DNA of 64,000 nucleotides from Pseudomonas kilonensis (lineage in GTDB: Bacteria > Pseudomonadota > Gammaproteobacteria > Pseudomonadales > Pseudomonadaceae), in assembly GCF_001269885.1 (NCBI RefSeq), contig NZ_LHVH01000025.1, positions 1-64,000 of the forward strand, in the 5' to 3' direction. The position numbers and the translations under genes were made by a program. How positions within the stretch are numbered: the first letter of the stretch is position 1; each line of letters opens with the position of its first letter. The notes beneath the pieces are model-generated. The model searched no databases. It worked only from the letters and a program-made list of their open reading frames with translations, and was not told the origin of the DNA. This document shows, piece by piece, positions 7,930 through 29,230 of this stretch.

Positions 7930-10404
7930 TCAGAACTCCGGGGTGTACTTCACCGAGAACATCAGGTTCCGCGGATCACCGAAGTTATTGTTGCCATCGA
8001 GCTGGTTGTAAGCGGACGTTATGTACGTCTTGTCAAACAGGTTGTTGGCATTGAGCGCCAAAGCAATTTCCGGCGTCAGCTGGTAGCCAATACGAGCATT
8101 CCACACGGTATAACCCGGTATGTCGGTCTTTTCTTGGTAAACCAGTGTGTGGCTTTGGGTGGTAAAGCCCAGGCCAGCGCTGACGCGGCTCCAATCGCCG
8201 GTCAGTTGGTAGTTACCCCACACCCGCAGCATGTGTTTCGGCGTCCAGCTACTGAAGACAACACCTTCCTTCCCCGGCTCCTCCAGGTACTTGGTGGTGT
8301 TGTAGGTGTAGCCCGCGAACAACTGCAGATTGTCTACCACTTCACCACTGATTTCGGCATCGAAACCCTGGCTGCGCACTTTCCCCGAGGCAGCCGAGCA
8401 ATACCCGCCCTCACATACCATCCCTCCGGCGGTGTCTTCGATAGCACGGTTCTCGTGATCGTAACGGAAGATGGCCAGGGAGGTATTGACCCGACCGTCC
8501 ATCAGCTCACCCTTGAGGCCGACTTCGTAGTTGGTGCCAACGATGGGCTTGAGCACCGAACCGCTGGTATCGACCTCGGTCTGGGGCTGGAACACATCAG
8601 TGTAGCTGGCGTACACCGCCCACTCACGGCTCAGGTCATAGATGATACCGCCGTAGGGCGTGACCACTCCGGTTTCAGTTCCGGTGCTTGCCGTGTATGG
8701 GGTAATACCGGCTGAGTCTTCGGTTCTCGATTTGTAGCTGAAGTCATACCAGCTGACCCGGGAACCCAGCACCAGCGTCAGATCATCGATAGGCTTCACG
8801 CGCCAGGTGCCATACACACCCTTCTGGCGGATATCGTATTTGCTGAGGGTGCCCCGCCCGCCCGCAGCGATCAGACTCTCGTAGCTGATGTCCGGCCGGT
8901 CATTGTTCAGGTCGAAGATGGAGTCGCTGGTGGGGTTGAATGTACGGGCGAATTTATCATCCGTCTCCAACTGCGAGAAGTTGCCGCCGAGCATGACTTC
9001 CTGCTCCATCGACAAGGCTTCGAACTTGCCGGTCAGGTTCATGTCCAGACCGGACTTCGTGGACTGGAAATCAGTCACGAAGTCGGCATATTGCACGCCA
9101 CTGCCATCAGGGTTGAGACCGCCAAGCCTTTGCACTCGCTGGTTTTTCGCCTGGTTGTCTTCGGTCATGTACACGGCACCCACCTTGAACGCCCAGTCCT
9201 CGTTGAACCGATGCTCCAGGTCGGTGTAGTAGGTAGTGACCTCGATTTCCGAACGGTTCCAACGCGCGCCCGTATAGGTCGAACGCGACACGTCCGGCAT
9301 CGAACCGTTGGCGTAGCGTGGCAGGCCACGGATGTTGCCGCGCGATTCGCCATTCGATTGGCTGACCGCGAAGCCCAGGGTGGTGTCTTCGCTCAGATCG
9401 ACGTCCAACGCACCGTACAGCGAGTGGGTCTTGTTCCACGCATAGTCGACAAACGAGTTGCTCTGGTCTTCATCGATGACGACGCGGCCGCGGATGTTGC
9501 CGGCCTGGTTCAGTGGGCCGCCAGCGTCCAATTGCAGACCGTAGTGATCCCAGGAACCGGCCTTGCCGGTCAGGGTAACGGTCGGTGCATGCTGGCCACG
9601 CTTGCGCACCAGGTTGACGGCACCACCGGGGCTGCCAGTGCCTTGCAGCAGGCCGGCCGCGCCGCGCATGATTTCCAGGCGGTCGAAGAAGATCAGGTCC
9701 TGGGTCGCCCAGTTGCCCAGCGAATAGTTGTTACGCAGGATCGGCACACCATCGTATTGCCAATCGTCGATCTGGAAACCGCGTGACGACAGGATCATGC
9801 CTTGGCCGACGCCCTGCAGACCGACGATGCCGGTGGTCTGGTTGACGGCGTCCTTGAGGCTGACCAGGTTCTGGTCATCCATCTGCTTGCGCGTCATCAC
9901 GGTGATCGACTGGGGAATTTCCTTGAGGGTGTGAGTCCCCTTGCCAATGGTCACGGCGTTGCTGGTGTATGAGTTGCTGCCTTCGGTGGTCGCGTCCACC
10001 GACGCGGCACTGATGGTGGTCGCACCCAGCTCAAGGCCTCCCGTGGCAGGGCCGCGCATCAGCATCAGGGTATTGCCCTCGAGGCTGTAGCGCACGCCAG
10101 TGCCCTTGAGCAATTCGGCGATGGCCGCCTGCGGGCTCATTGTGCCGCTGACGCGGGTGCTTTTCAGCCCGGCCACGTCGCCAGCGTTGTAGATCACTTG
10201 CTGGTTAGTCTGCTGACCGAACGCTTGCAGTGCCTGCGGCAGCGGTTGCGCAGGAATGTTGATGCTGACGTCTTCTGCCATCACCTGAGCGCTGAGGGGC
10301 AGTACGCAGACCAACCCCAGACCGGCCAACACCCGCCGCGAGCGCAGGCCGCGGGACATGACGAGTGCCTTGAACAGAGGTTTCAACTCATGAATGGATG
10401 ACAT
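7930..10404 (-). CDS. TonB-dependent siderophore receptor with signalling domain, FpvA-like
   Basis: The 824-residue outer-membrane receptor has a signal peptide ending near AQVMAEDVS. An STN signalling domain follows (INIPAQPLPQALQAFGQQTNQQVIYN... up to about residue 120), then a plug (IPQSITVMTRKQMDD, RGFQIDDWQYDGVP, GTGSPGGAVNLVRKR) and a 22-strand barrel ending FGDPRNLMFSVKYTPEF. The plug and the C-terminal DPRNLMFS pattern resemble ferripyoverdine receptors such as FpvA more than ferrichrome receptors. It is oriented opposite to pvdE. A Fur-like box lies at 10575-10593, and no PvdS box was found. The STN domain implies an anti-sigma/ECF sigma partner, which is not in the window. It could be a second ferripyoverdine receptor or one for a foreign siderophore. 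Confidence 0.85.
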   Translation of the reverse strand: MSSIHELKPLFKALVMSRGLRSRRVLAGLGLVCVLPLSAQVMAEDVSINIPAQPLPQALQAFGQQTNQQVIYNAGDVAGLKSTRVSGTMSPQAAIAELLKGTGVRYSLEGNTLMLMRGPATGGLELGATTISAASVDATTEGSNSYTSNAVTIGKGTHTLKEIPQSITVMTRKQMDDQNLVSLKDAVNQTTGIVGLQGVGQGMILSSRGFQIDDWQYDGVPILRNNYSLGNWATQDLIFFDRLEIMRGAAGLLQGTGSPGGAVNLVRKRGQHAPTVTLTGKAGSWDHYGLQLDAGGPLNQAGNIRGRVVIDEDQSNSFVDYAWNKTHSLYGALDVDLSEDTTLGFAVSQSNGESRGNIRGLPRYANGSMPDVSRSTYTGARWNRSEIEVTTYYTDLEHRFNEDWAFKVGAVYMTEDNQAKNQRVQRLGGLNPDGSGVQYADFVTDFQSTKSGLDMNLTGKFEALSMEQEVMLGGNFSQLETDDKFARTFNPTSDSIFDLNNDRPDISYESLIAAGGRGTLSKYDIRQKGVYGTWRVKPIDDLTLVLGSRVSWYDFSYKSRTEDSAGITPYTASTGTETGVVTPYGGIIYDLSREWAVYASYTDVFQPQTEVDTSGSVLKPIVGTNYEVGLKGELMDGRVNTSLAIFRYDHENRAIEDTAGGMVCEGGYCSAASGKVRSQGFDAEISGEVVDNLQLFAGYTYNTTKYLEEPGKEGVVFSSWTPKHMLRVWGNYQLTGDWSRVSAGLGFTTQSHTLVYQEKTDIPGYTVWNARIGYQLTPEIALALNANNLFDKTYITSAYNQLDGNNNFGDPRNLMFSVKYTPEF

Positions 10405-10574
10405 CGTGCTCTCTATTATTGGTCGAAGTAAAAGTCCATGGGGCCTAAGGGCCCGCCGCTCGCCAGCACCTGTGAACCCGAACGGTCGATTGCCTCAGGG
10501 CAATGTGTCAGTGCGTGGCCGACCCGATTTGCCCACATACCTAAGTAAGACGCAGCGTCTGCCAAAACCGGAAT

Positions 10575-10593
10575 GACTTTACTTATCATTCGC
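10575..10593 (-). promoter_or_regulatory. Putative Fur box upstream of the FpvA-like receptor
   Basis: On the minus strand, GCGAATGATAAGTAAAGTC matches the 19-bp Fur consensus at 12 positions by hand alignment, including the AATGATAA half. It lies 171 bases before the receptor start. Confidence 0.4.
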
Positions 10594-10604
10594 GAAAAAG
10601 ATAA

Positions 10605-10638
10605 AAAAAGGCCGGCTCTGTTAGGCGCCGGCCTTTTT
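10605..10638. terminator. Bidirectional hairpin terminator
   Basis: A perfect 12-bp stem AAAAAGGCCGGC (10605-10616) / GCCGGCCTTTTT (10627-10638) has a 10-base loop, with A and T tracts on both sides. It can stop transcription in either direction and separates the divergent receptor and pvdE promoters. Confidence 0.8.
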
Positions 10639-10687
10639 AATCCTGGATTCCATGAACACAGCCAATACCAGGGTTGCGAACACAACG

Positions 10688-10795
10688 GTGGCGAGGGAGC
10701 TTGCTCCCGCTGGGCCGGTCCGACGCTTCGGGCGAAGCGGCCCCAAGATTTTGCGGTCGCTGCGCAACCGAGCGGGAGCAAGCTCCCCCGCCACA
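10688..10795. repeat. REPIN of the GTGGCGAGGGAGC family
   Basis: GTGGCGAGGGAGCTTGCTCC at the left is inverted at the right (GGAGCAAGCTCCCCCGCCAC) around a spacer with its own GGGCCG/CGGCCC arms. It differs in sequence from the GTGGGAGC-type REPs elsewhere in the window. Confidence 0.85.
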
Positions 10796-10821
10796 ATAAT
10801 GTGTGTCAGGCAGCTCCTCGC

Positions 10822-10845
10822 TAAATCCCCTTCCCATCCAATCGT
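10822..10845 (+). promoter_or_regulatory. PvdS (iron-starvation) box for pvdE
   Basis: TAAAT (10822-10826), 16 bases starting CCCC, CGT (10843-10845): a perfect consensus match. It lies 104 bases before the pvdE ATG. Confidence 0.87.
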
Positions 10846-10948
10846 TCTACAGGTGGGCGCGCTCCAACCCGGCGTGCCGCCGTCCTCCAGCCCATGCGGT
10901 GAATGCCCCGCGATGGCGTTCGCCCTTTTCATCTAGCAGGAAACCTCC

Positions 10949-12598
10949 ATGAGCCAACCAAAACGCGGGGTGATCAATGAATTGTTCACCCTGCTCAAAC
11001 CCTTCCGGCTGATTGTCATCGGCGCCATCCTGCTGGGCATGGTCGGTGGCCTCAGCGTGACCGTGCTGCTGGCGACCATCAACAAGGTGCTGCATGCCGA
11101 AAGCGGGCTGAGCCACACCGTGGTGGGGGTGTTCGCCGGGTTGTGCCTGCTGGCTCTGGTCAGTTCCATCTGTTCCGACATCGGCACCAACTACGTCGGC
11201 CAGAAGATCATCGCCAAGCTGCGCAAGGAGCTGGGGGAAAAAGTCCTGTCGGCGCCCATCCAGCAGATCGAACGCTACCGCAGCCATCGCCTGATCCCGG
11301 TGCTGACCCACGACGTCGACACCATCAGCGACTTCGCCTTCGCCTTCGCCCCGCTCGCCATTTCTCTGACCGTCACCCTCGGTTGCATGGGTTACCTGGC
11401 GATGCTGTCGTGGCCGATGTTCCTGATGATGGTCGTGGCAATCATCATCGGCACCGTGGTGCAGTACATCGCCCGCGGTCGTGGGATCAAGGGCTTCATG
11501 GAGGCTCGCGATTCCGAGGACGAATTGCAGAAGCACTACAACGCCATCGCCGAAGGCGCCAAGGAGCTGCGCATCCATCGCCCCCGTCGGCACCGCATGT
11601 TCGTCTCGGGCATCGAGCACACCGCCAACAAGATCTGCGACACGCAGATCCGCTCGGTGAACATTTTCGTGATCGCCAAGACCTTCGGCTCGATGCTGTT
11701 CTTCGTGGTGATCGGCCTGGCCCTGGCCCTGCAGTCGCTGTGGCCGAGCGCCGACAAAGCGGTGATGAGCGGTTTCGTGCTGGTGTTGCTGTACATGAAA
11801 GGCCCGCTGGAACACCTGATCGGCACCCTGCCCATCGTCAGTCGTGCGCAGATCGCCTTCCGTCGCATCGCCGAATTGTCGGAACAGTTTTCATCCCCGG
11901 AACCGCACTTGCTACTCAACGACCAGGGCCAGCCGAAAACGCCGGTGCAGACGCTGGAACTGAGCAATGTGGCCTACAGCTTCCCGGCGGTGGAAGGCGC
12001 CACGCCGTTCCGCCTGGGGCCGGTGAACCTGAAGATCAACCAGGGCGACATCGTCTTCATCGTCGGTGAAAACGGCTGTGGCAAGACCACGCTGATCAAG
12101 CTGCTGTTGGGCCTCTACGCGCCGCAGCAAGGGGAAATCCGTCTCAACGACCACGCCGTGACGGCCGTGACCCGCGATGACTATCGCCAGTTGTTCACGA
12201 CGATTTTTGCCGACTACTACCTGTTCGACGACATCGTCCAGGGCGACACCCATATCCCGGACGACGCCAACCAATACCTGCAACGCCTGGAGATCGCCCA
12301 CAAGGTCAGCGTGCGCGACGGCGCCTTCACCACCACCGACCTGTCCACCGGCCAGCGCAAGCGCCTGGCGCTGGTCAATGCATGGCTGGAAGAGCGTCCG
12401 GTGCTGGTCTTCGACGAATGGGCCGCCGACCAGGACCCGACCTTCCGGCGGATTTTCTACACGGAGTTGCTGCCGGATCTCAAGCGCCTGGGCAAGACCA
12501 TCATCGTGATTTCCCACGACGATCGTTACTTCGACGTGGCCGACCAATTGGTGCGCATGGAAGCCGGCCGCGTCATCACCGAACTGCAACCCGCGTAA
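10949..12598 (+). CDS. pvdE: PvdE, ABC exporter of the pyoverdine precursor
   Basis: This 549-residue fused ABC transporter half-molecule belongs to the cyclic-peptide/SyrD-like export family. The N-terminal half is an ABC type 1 membrane domain with helices such as LIVIGAILLGMVGGLSVTVL near residue 22. The C-terminal nucleotide-binding domain shows Walker A (VGENGCGKTT, about residue 372), the signature LSTGQRKRLAL (about 465) and Walker B VLVFDEW (about 485). PvdE moves the acylated ferribactin precursor from cytoplasm to periplasm, where PvdP, M, N and O act. The start follows an AGGA site and the PvdS box at 10822. The next gene, on the same strand 103 bases on, is a TonB receptor. Confidence 0.94.
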   Translation: MSQPKRGVINELFTLLKPFRLIVIGAILLGMVGGLSVTVLLATINKVLHAESGLSHTVVGVFAGLCLLALVSSICSDIGTNYVGQKIIAKLRKELGEKVLSAPIQQIERYRSHRLIPVLTHDVDTISDFAFAFAPLAISLTVTLGCMGYLAMLSWPMFLMMVVAIIIGTVVQYIARGRGIKGFMEARDSEDELQKHYNAIAEGAKELRIHRPRRHRMFVSGIEHTANKICDTQIRSVNIFVIAKTFGSMLFFVVIGLALALQSLWPSADKAVMSGFVLVLLYMKGPLEHLIGTLPIVSRAQIAFRRIAELSEQFSSPEPHLLLNDQGQPKTPVQTLELSNVAYSFPAVEGATPFRLGPVNLKINQGDIVFIVGENGCGKTTLIKLLLGLYAPQQGEIRLNDHAVTAVTRDDYRQLFTTIFADYYLFDDIVQGDTHIPDDANQYLQRLEIAHKVSVRDGAFTTTDLSTGQRKRLALVNAWLEERPVLVFDEWAADQDPTFRRIFYTELLPDLKRLGKTIIVISHDDRYFDVADQLVRMEAGRVITELQPA

Positions 12599-12616
12599 AT
12601 AATCACGATTCTCATT
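12598..12616 (+). promoter_or_regulatory. Putative Fur box upstream of the receptor after pvdE
   Basis: AATAATCACGATTCTCATT starts at the last base of the pvdE stop and matches the 19-bp Fur consensus at about 11 positions by hand. It suggests that the receptor can be transcribed separately from pvdE under iron control. Confidence 0.35.
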
Positions 12617-12701
12617 CTGGTTTTTCTGGGGTGGTGCGTCCTAATTAAGAATTGATCACAACTACACCCTATTAAAACTAAAACCTGCAAGAGTGAAACA
12701 C

Positions 12702-15137
12702 ATGCCAGCAACTCCGGGGATTCCACGTTTTACCAAGGCACTGATCATGCGCCGCCTGTTGCAACCAGGCTTCAGCGCCACCGCGTTCAGCCTGGCACTG
12801 GCCATGCCGTTCAGCGCGCAGGTCCAGGCACAGGAAGTCGATCTGAACATTGCGGCGCAGTCGCTGGCGAGTGCCCTGCAGGCGTTGAGCAATCAAACGA
12901 ACATGCAAGTGCTCTACAGCGCCGATGATGTCCAGGGCCTGCGCAGCCAGCCGGTCAGTGGCCGGTTGTCGCCGGCGCAAGCGTTGTCGCAGATGCTGGT
13001 GGGGACCGGCGTCATGTTCACTATCCAGGGCAACACGGCCAGCGTGCGCGCCAGGACGGCGGGCGATTCGCTGGAACTGGGCGCCACCACCATCACCGGT
13101 AAATCTGCGGAATCGGCCTACGGCCCGGTGGACGGCTACGTCGCCACCCGCAGCGCCACCGGCACCAAGACCGACACACCGATCCTGGAGATCCCGCAGA
13201 CCATCAACGTGGTCACCGCCGACCAGATCGCCGTCCAGGGCGCACGCAACCTGACCCAGGCCTTGCGCTACACGCCGGGCCTGGACACCAGCGGCTTCAC
13301 CGACCGCAACACCATCGCCGATGAAATCACCAGCCGCGGGTTCGCGCCGACACAGCTGTACCTCGACGGTGCCTACCTGCCCTATGCCGGCAGCCTGGGC
13401 GGCGCGCCGCAAATCGATCCGTATACCCTGGAGCGCATCGAAGTGCTCAAAGGCCCCTCATCGGTGCTGTACGGACAGAACCAGCCCGGCGGCTTGATCA
13501 ACATGGTCTCCAAGCGACCGACCACTGAACAGCGCAGCCAGATCAAACTGGGCGCGGGCAGCTACGACCGGGTCAACGGCGCGTTCGACACCAGCGGCCC
13601 AATCGACGATCAAAAGGAATTCAGCTACCGCGTCATCGGCGTGGCGAAAAAAGGCAACCAACAAGTCGATCACACCCACAGCGAACGCATGCTGCTGGCG
13701 CCAAGCCTGACCTGGGCACCCAACGAAGACACTTCGTTGACGGTGCTGGCGCAGATCCAGCGCGATGACGGCCTGGAGGACTATCAAGCCCTGCCGATGA
13801 TCGGCTCCCTGAAGCGCGGCCCCAACGGCCAGCGGATCGACCGGGACTTTTTTTCCGGCGACACGCGGTGGAACGACTACAAGCGTGAGCAGTTCGTTCT
13901 CGGCTACGACTTCAGCCACAACCTCACCGATGACCTGACGTTCCGCTCCACGGCTCGTTACACCGATGTGCGTGACCAGTATCGGGGCTTCTACCTGCGT
14001 GGTTTCGTTGGGAATGACCAGACCCAGGCCACTCGCAACAAACTCGACTGGCAGCAGCACAACACCGCCTACACCGTCGATAACAACCTGGAATACAAAT
14101 TCAACACCGGCGCCCTCGAGCACACCACCCTGGCGGGCGTGGACTATCGCCACTTCAACCGTAAATACAAGGGCTACAACATCACAGGTGCGCCAATCGA
14201 CCTGTACGGCAATAACAACAACTACGACACCAGCGACGTGACCCCGACGCTGGACACCCAATGGGACAACACCGTTCGCCAGACCGGCGTCTACCTGCAA
14301 GACCAGATCAAGCTGGACAAGTGGATCCTGACCGTGGGTGGCCGCCAGGACTGGGCCGAAGTGGACAACAAGGACCTGCTGGCAGGTACTGTTTCCTCAC
14401 TGCGTGACAACAAGTTCACCGGCCGGATCGGCCTGACCTATGTCACCGATTTCGGCCTGGCGCCCTACATCAGCTACTCGGAATCCTTCCTGCCGACCAC
14501 GGGCACGGACGCTAACAGCAATGTCTTCAAGCCGACCGAGGGTGAGCAATACGAAGTGGGCGTGAAGTACCAGCCGTTCGACAAAACCCTGATCACTGCC
14601 TCGGTGTTTCAGATCGAACAGAAGAACGTGAAGACTCAGGATTTGGACAACCCTGGGTACGAGTCTCAGACAGGTGAGATCCGCTCCCGCGGCGTTGAGC
14701 TGGAGGTCAAATCCGCGATCAACAATATTGATGTGATGGCTGCCGCGACCTACCTCGATTCGTTCTATACCAAAGATCAGTGGGGCTACCAGGACAACCG
14801 CAGCGAACAACAGGCTCCTGTCTCCGCCACCTTATGGGTTGACTACCACTTCATCCAAGCATCGCTCAATGGTCTGACCTTTGGCGCGGGGGTCCGCTAT
14901 ACCGGGCGTAAACCTGGCGACGCGGACAACTCGTTCGACGTCCCAGCCTACACCGTGTTCGACACCACCATCAGCTATGACATGGGCAAGGCCACCTCGA
15001 GCCTGCGTGGCGTCACCACCAGCCTGAACGTGCAGAACGTCTTCGACCGCGAATACGTGTCCAACTGCAACTACTCGTTCGGCTGCTACTACGGCCAGGA
15101 ACGCGTGGCCTCGCTGGACGTGACCTACGACTTCTAA
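12702..15137 (+). CDS. fpvA: TonB-dependent siderophore receptor, positional FpvA
   Basis: The 811-residue receptor has a signal peptide ending near AQVQAQEVD. An STN domain follows (LNIAAQSLASALQALSNQTNMQVLYS), then a plug (IPQTINVVTADQIA, TSRGFAPTQLYLDGAYL, LYGQNQPGGLINMVSKRP) and a barrel ending ERVASLDVTYDF. The barrel end (NVFDREYVSNCNYSFGCYYGQ) looks like FhuA/FiuA-type hydroxamate receptors. Position directly after pvdE and before the esterase and NRPS block is, as I recall it, where P. putida KT2440 has its fpvA, so this is the better candidate for the cognate pyoverdine receptor. ATG 12702 is preferred over GTG 12693 because AAGAG lies at ribosome-site distance. A strong terminator follows. 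Confidence 0.85.
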   Translation: MPATPGIPRFTKALIMRRLLQPGFSATAFSLALAMPFSAQVQAQEVDLNIAAQSLASALQALSNQTNMQVLYSADDVQGLRSQPVSGRLSPAQALSQMLVGTGVMFTIQGNTASVRARTAGDSLELGATTITGKSAESAYGPVDGYVATRSATGTKTDTPILEIPQTINVVTADQIAVQGARNLTQALRYTPGLDTSGFTDRNTIADEITSRGFAPTQLYLDGAYLPYAGSLGGAPQIDPYTLERIEVLKGPSSVLYGQNQPGGLINMVSKRPTTEQRSQIKLGAGSYDRVNGAFDTSGPIDDQKEFSYRVIGVAKKGNQQVDHTHSERMLLAPSLTWAPNEDTSLTVLAQIQRDDGLEDYQALPMIGSLKRGPNGQRIDRDFFSGDTRWNDYKREQFVLGYDFSHNLTDDLTFRSTARYTDVRDQYRGFYLRGFVGNDQTQATRNKLDWQQHNTAYTVDNNLEYKFNTGALEHTTLAGVDYRHFNRKYKGYNITGAPIDLYGNNNNYDTSDVTPTLDTQWDNTVRQTGVYLQDQIKLDKWILTVGGRQDWAEVDNKDLLAGTVSSLRDNKFTGRIGLTYVTDFGLAPYISYSESFLPTTGTDANSNVFKPTEGEQYEVGVKYQPFDKTLITASVFQIEQKNVKTQDLDNPGYESQTGEIRSRGVELEVKSAINNIDVMAAATYLDSFYTKDQWGYQDNRSEQQAPVSATLWVDYHFIQASLNGLTFGAGVRYTGRKPGDADNSFDVPAYTVFDTTISYDMGKATSSLRGVTTSLNVQNVFDREYVSNCNYSFGCYYGQERVASLDVTYDF

Positions 15138-15148
15138 GCAACACCGCA

Positions 15149-15183
15149 CACAAAAAAACCGGGCCTGGCCCGGTTTTTTTGTG
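15149..15183. terminator. Hairpin terminator after the receptor
   Basis: A 15-bp stem (CACAAAAAAACCGGG at 15149-15163, CCCGGTTTTTTTGTG at 15169-15183) has a five-base loop. The A and T tracts on either side make it functional in both orientations. It ends the pvdE-fpvA unit. Confidence 0.9.
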
Positions 15184-15211
15184 CCTACCAATACGGTACA
15201 TGGGCAATACC

Positions 15212-15437
15212 CTGTGGGAGCGAGCCTGCTCGCGATGCGGTGTTTCAGTCACTTCAGATGCCGGCTGCCCCACCGCTTTCGCGAGCAGGCTCGCTCCCAC
15301 AAGGGATTTGTGGCGTATGCAAATCCTCAGACCACCCAAACACAACTGTGGGAGCGGGCTTGCTCGCGAAGACGACAGCACAGTCAACATCGATGTCGTT
15401 TGACCCACCGCTTTCGCGAGCAAGCCCGCTCCCACAG
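15212..15437. repeat. Two REPINs between receptor and esterase genes
   Basis: 15212-15301: TGTGGGAGCGAGCCTGCTCG with its inverted partner CGAGCAGGCTCGCTCCCACA. 15346-15437: CTGTGGGAGCGGGCTTGCTC with GAGCAAGCCCGCTCCCACAG. Both lie between convergent genes. Confidence 0.88.
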
Positions 15438-15475
15438 GGGGGCTGTGGCGTGACCCCACAGGGAATGGTGGGCCC

Positions 15476-16438
15476 TCAGGCGGTCAGTGCAATCCGCAGC
15501 GCCTGGCTCAACTGCCCATACACCTCGTCAATCTCCGGCACCACGCTCTGCAAGCGCAGGTAGTCGTGGATCAGGCCGGTGTATTCGATCAGTTCCACGC
15601 TCACCCCCTGCGCCTGCAAACGCCGGGCGTAGGCGCGACCTTCGTCGAGCAGCGGGTCATGGCCGGCCAGGGCGATCAGGGCCGGGGCCAGGCCTGGGCA
15701 ACCGGGCGCCAGCAAGGGCGAGAAACGCCAGTCCAGGCGATCGGTGGGCTCATTGGCGTAGTGCCGGTAGAACCACTCGAGGGTTTCGCTCCCCAGCAGA
15801 TAACCTTCGCCGAACAACTCGGTGGACGGGCTGCTGGCGGACGCATCGGTCACCGGGTAGCAGAGCAATTGAAAGCACGGCTTGACCGCCAGCAAGGCGG
15901 GTTCCAAGGCCGATTGCAGCGCCAGCACCGTCGCCAGGGTCGCGCCGACGCTGTCGCCGCCGAACGCCACGCGGCTCAGGTCCAGGCCTTCGGCGCCTGC
16001 CTTTCGGGCCAGCCAGTCGAGGGCGTCGGCGCCGTCGTTCAGCGGGGTCGGGAAGGTGTGTTCCGGGGCCAGGCGATAGCCCACCGACAACACCGCGCAG
16101 GGTGTCCGGGCACAGAATTCGCGGCAGACGCCGTCGTGGGAGTCCAGGCTGCCGACCACATAACCACCGCCGTGAAAGTACACCAGCACCGGCAGCGCCT
16201 GGGTCGAAGCCGTGGCGGGACGGTACAGCCGCAGCGCCAGCGTCGCGCCGTCACGGGTCGTGAATGAGTGCGCGGCGCACTGCACATCCGCCGGAGCGTT
16301 CCAGCGCAATTGTACCGTGGTGCGCTCGAACGCCTCACGGGCCTGGGCCGGCGTCGACAGGTAAAACGGCCCGGGACCCTCGGCCTGGCTTTCTTCGGCC
16401 AGGTCGAGGAAGGCATTGAGTTCCGGATGCAGGGACAT
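15476..16438 (-). CDS. HSL-family alpha/beta hydrolase at the end of the NRPS operon
   Basis: The 320-residue serine hydrolase shows the oxyanion motif HGGG (residues 89-92), the nucleophile S163 in GDSVG, D261 in LAGHDPLLDEG and H291 in LIHDYL. The hormone-sensitive-lipase triad is therefore complete. There is no signal peptide, so a cytoplasmic enzyme is expected. It lies 213 bases after the last NRPS on the same strand; a GGAA site precedes the ATG. Substrate is unknown. Because no NRPS here has a thioesterase domain, one possibility is that it helps release or edit the peptide in trans; a general esterase carried along by position is the alternative. A lipase/esterase gene in the same place is remembered from P. 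putida KT2440. Confidence 0.8.
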   Translation of the reverse strand: MSLHPELNAFLDLAEESQAEGPGPFYLSTPAQAREAFERTTVQLRWNAPADVQCAAHSFTTRDGATLALRLYRPATASTQALPVLVYFHGGGYVVGSLDSHDGVCREFCARTPCAVLSVGYRLAPEHTFPTPLNDGADALDWLARKAGAEGLDLSRVAFGGDSVGATLATVLALQSALEPALLAVKPCFQLLCYPVTDASASSPSTELFGEGYLLGSETLEWFYRHYANEPTDRLDWRFSPLLAPGCPGLAPALIALAGHDPLLDEGRAYARRLQAQGVSVELIEYTGLIHDYLRLQSVVPEIDEVYGQLSQALRIALTA

Positions 16439-16508
16439 CGCAGGGGTTCCTTATGAAAATCTCGGACGAAAGAACAATCGATGGAATCTGTGAAATGACA
16501 CAGAACCC

Positions 16509-16597
16509 TGTGGGAGCGAGCTTGCTCGCGATAGCGTTGGTCCAGCCAACATCGAGTTGACTGATGCACCGCCATCGCGAGCAAGCTCGCTCCCACA
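16509..16597. repeat. REPIN between the last NRPS and the hydrolase
   Basis: TGTGGGAGCGAGCTTGCTCG and its inverse CGAGCAAGCTCGCTCCCACA flank a spacer with CATCGAGTTGACTGATG. It interrupts the minus-strand operon without any visible terminator. Confidence 0.85.
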
Positions 16598-16651
16598 TGG
16601 GAATGGTGATGGGGCATGGCATGTGTAACTCCCACAGCCCCACCCCAAGGT

Positions 16652-29229
<12,578 letters not shown>

Positions 29230-29230
<1 letters not shown>

